Source: Candidatus Woesearchaeota archaeon
GTDB lineage: Archaea; Nanobdellota; Nanobdellia; SCGC-AAA011-G17; JACPNG01
DNA: 35,538 nucleotides
Direction of reading: 5' to 3'
NCBI GenBank assembly: GCA_016185605.1
Contig: JACPNG010000001.1
Coordinates: 1-35,538, forward strand
Numbering within the stretch: position 1 is the first letter of the stretch; each line of letters opens with the position of its first letter. Under the pieces are notes generated by a model. That model was not told the origin of the DNA. It searched no databases and saw only the letters and a list, made by a program, of their open reading frames with translations. A program made the position numbers and the translations under genes. Below, piece after piece: positions 34,753 to 35,538 of this stretch.

Positions 34753-35538
34753 TCTCATATACTATTAAAGTTATGGAATTTCTATCTATTTCAGCTAGAT
34801 TATCACTGCAGACAGAATTATCACAGGCATAAACTATTCTTAGTTTGTCTGGATTTCTCTGGGGATAGGAAAATACCCATTCAGGCGGAATCTCCAATCT
34901 GGAAACCACAAAATATTTTATTCTTCCCTCTTTTAGTATTTTATTAAAATTTTCTTCTGATCCATGACCAAAAGTTTCCCTTTCTGTATAATATGTATTC
35001 TGGGGAACCCCTGTATTAAATATTATATCATTTGGATTTGTCCTTAACTTCATCCATTCCCCTGCATATCTAAATTGTACAAAGCTGTTAGCCCTGCTTT
35101 CTATTACTTGTTGAGCAAAAACACCCTGCTGATATCCTGCAAACAACAATATAAATAATATAATTGTTAATGCCAGTCTTTTATCATAATCTTTAATGAA
35201 GTCATATATAATCATAGCTCCAACCCCAGCTATGATAAATATTGCAGGAAATATTGACAGTAAATATCTTGGGTCAAATACATGGAAAAGAAAGCTAAAA
35301 TACAATAAAGGAATCAATATCCATAATAATAAGAATAAATATGGATTTAATGATTTTTCCTTTCTTTTTACAACTAAATCAAATCCAATTATTAATTTAT
35401 AAAATGAGATTAAACCAATTATAAATAAAATAAACAAAGCGGTTTTCAAGTAGAATGGAGATTGAGTTATATAACTTAAAAATCTGCTAAACGCCTCCTG
35501 AAATCCCTTTTCTGCTGAGTATTTTAAGCCATCCCCCC
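34739..35538 (-). CDS. Membrane glycosyltransferase-like protein, ArnT/PMT (GT39) type (5'-truncated)
   Basis: The minus-strand frame is open from its stop at 34739 to the window edge, giving 265 visible residues of the C-terminal part; a TTG at 35449 is internal, not the start. It shows about four membrane helices, a FHVFDPRYLLSIFPAIFIIAG stretch like the late R-Y-L-x-P loop of ArnT/PMT enzymes, and an outer C-terminal domain (about 140-265; NDIIFNTGVPQNTYYTERE, IKYFVVSRLE). It probably transfers a sugar from a polyprenyl-phosphate donor; substrate unknown. Its stop overlaps the end of the convergent GT4 gene by 14 nt. Confidence 0.75.
   Translation of the reverse strand, partial: GDGLKYSAEKGFQEAFSRFLSYITQSPFYLKTALFILFIIGLISFYKLIIGFDLVVKRKEKSLNPYLFLLLWILIPLLYFSFLFHVFDPRYLLSIFPAIFIIAGVGAMIIYDFIKDYDKRLALTIILFILLFAGYQQGVFAQQVIESRANSFVQFRYAGEWMKLRTNPNDIIFNTGVPQNTYYTERETFGHGSEENFNKILKEGRIKYFVVSRLEIPPEWVFSYPQRNPDKLRIVYACDNSVCSDNLAEIDRNSITLIVYEIIAF

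Noticed and set aside
1-35538. tRNA or rRNA genes
   Set aside because: I saw no tRNA-like TTC-rich T-arm/acceptor pairing and no rRNA segments; the gaps between genes are too short or are explained by promoters and the antitoxin/toxin islet.

Overview
This AT-rich window looks like chromosomal DNA of a small-genome archaeon. It encodes archaeal RNA polymerase subunit L, transcription factor S, MBF1, a PCNA clamp, a Sec11-type signal peptidase, an AglB-type oligosaccharyltransferase, an Alg7-like GlcNAc-1-P transferase and an MJ0822-type S-layer protein. Many genes have a TATA box centred 25-27 nt before the start codon, which implies leaderless mRNAs. Low GC, tightly overlapping genes and giant Cys-rich surface proteins suggest a DPANN lineage of the Woesearchaeales/Pacearchaeales kind. 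That placement is an inference; no rRNA is present.

Layout. (1) 1-6506: a dense plus-strand run with a truncated secreted protein (NBR1-like Ig domain plus MopE-type Asp/Cys repeats), ScpB, two paralogous GT-C-like membrane proteins, a processive GT2 glycosyltransferase, a membrane-anchored thioredoxin-fold protein with a CEDC motif, and MBF1. (2) 6543-9164: information-processing genes (rpoL, signal peptidase I, TFS, an OB-fold protein, a small membrane protein, PCNA). (3) 9203-19525: a surface locus with two giant paralogous Cys-rich secreted proteins and four small proteins with pilin-like N-termini. A 0.5-kb antitoxin/RelE-toxin islet interrupts it and is bracketed by a 17-bp direct repeat; the toxin carries an in-frame TGA. 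(4) 19658-22011: the S-layer gene, with its own promoter, a leader of about 60 nt, a strong Shine-Dalgarno and an intrinsic terminator. (5) 22081-35538: a glycan assembly and transfer locus with AglB (C-terminus displaced by a +1 frameshift), membrane GT-C-like proteins, three GT families, an SDR epimerase, two SAM-type enzymes, an Alg7-like initiator, a flippase and a polysaccharide deacetylase.

How it fits together. The Alg7-like enzyme would load the first sugar on a lipid carrier. The GT2/GT4 enzymes, epimerase, methyltransferase and deacetylase would extend and modify the glycan, the MOP flippase would move it outward, and AglB would transfer it to Asn-X-Ser/Thr sites in the neighbouring S-layer and Cys-rich proteins. 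Signal peptidase and the thioredoxin-fold protein could mature and oxidise those secreted proteins. The region of most interest is the Cys-rich/pilin-like locus (9203-19525), which I cannot match to any named system.
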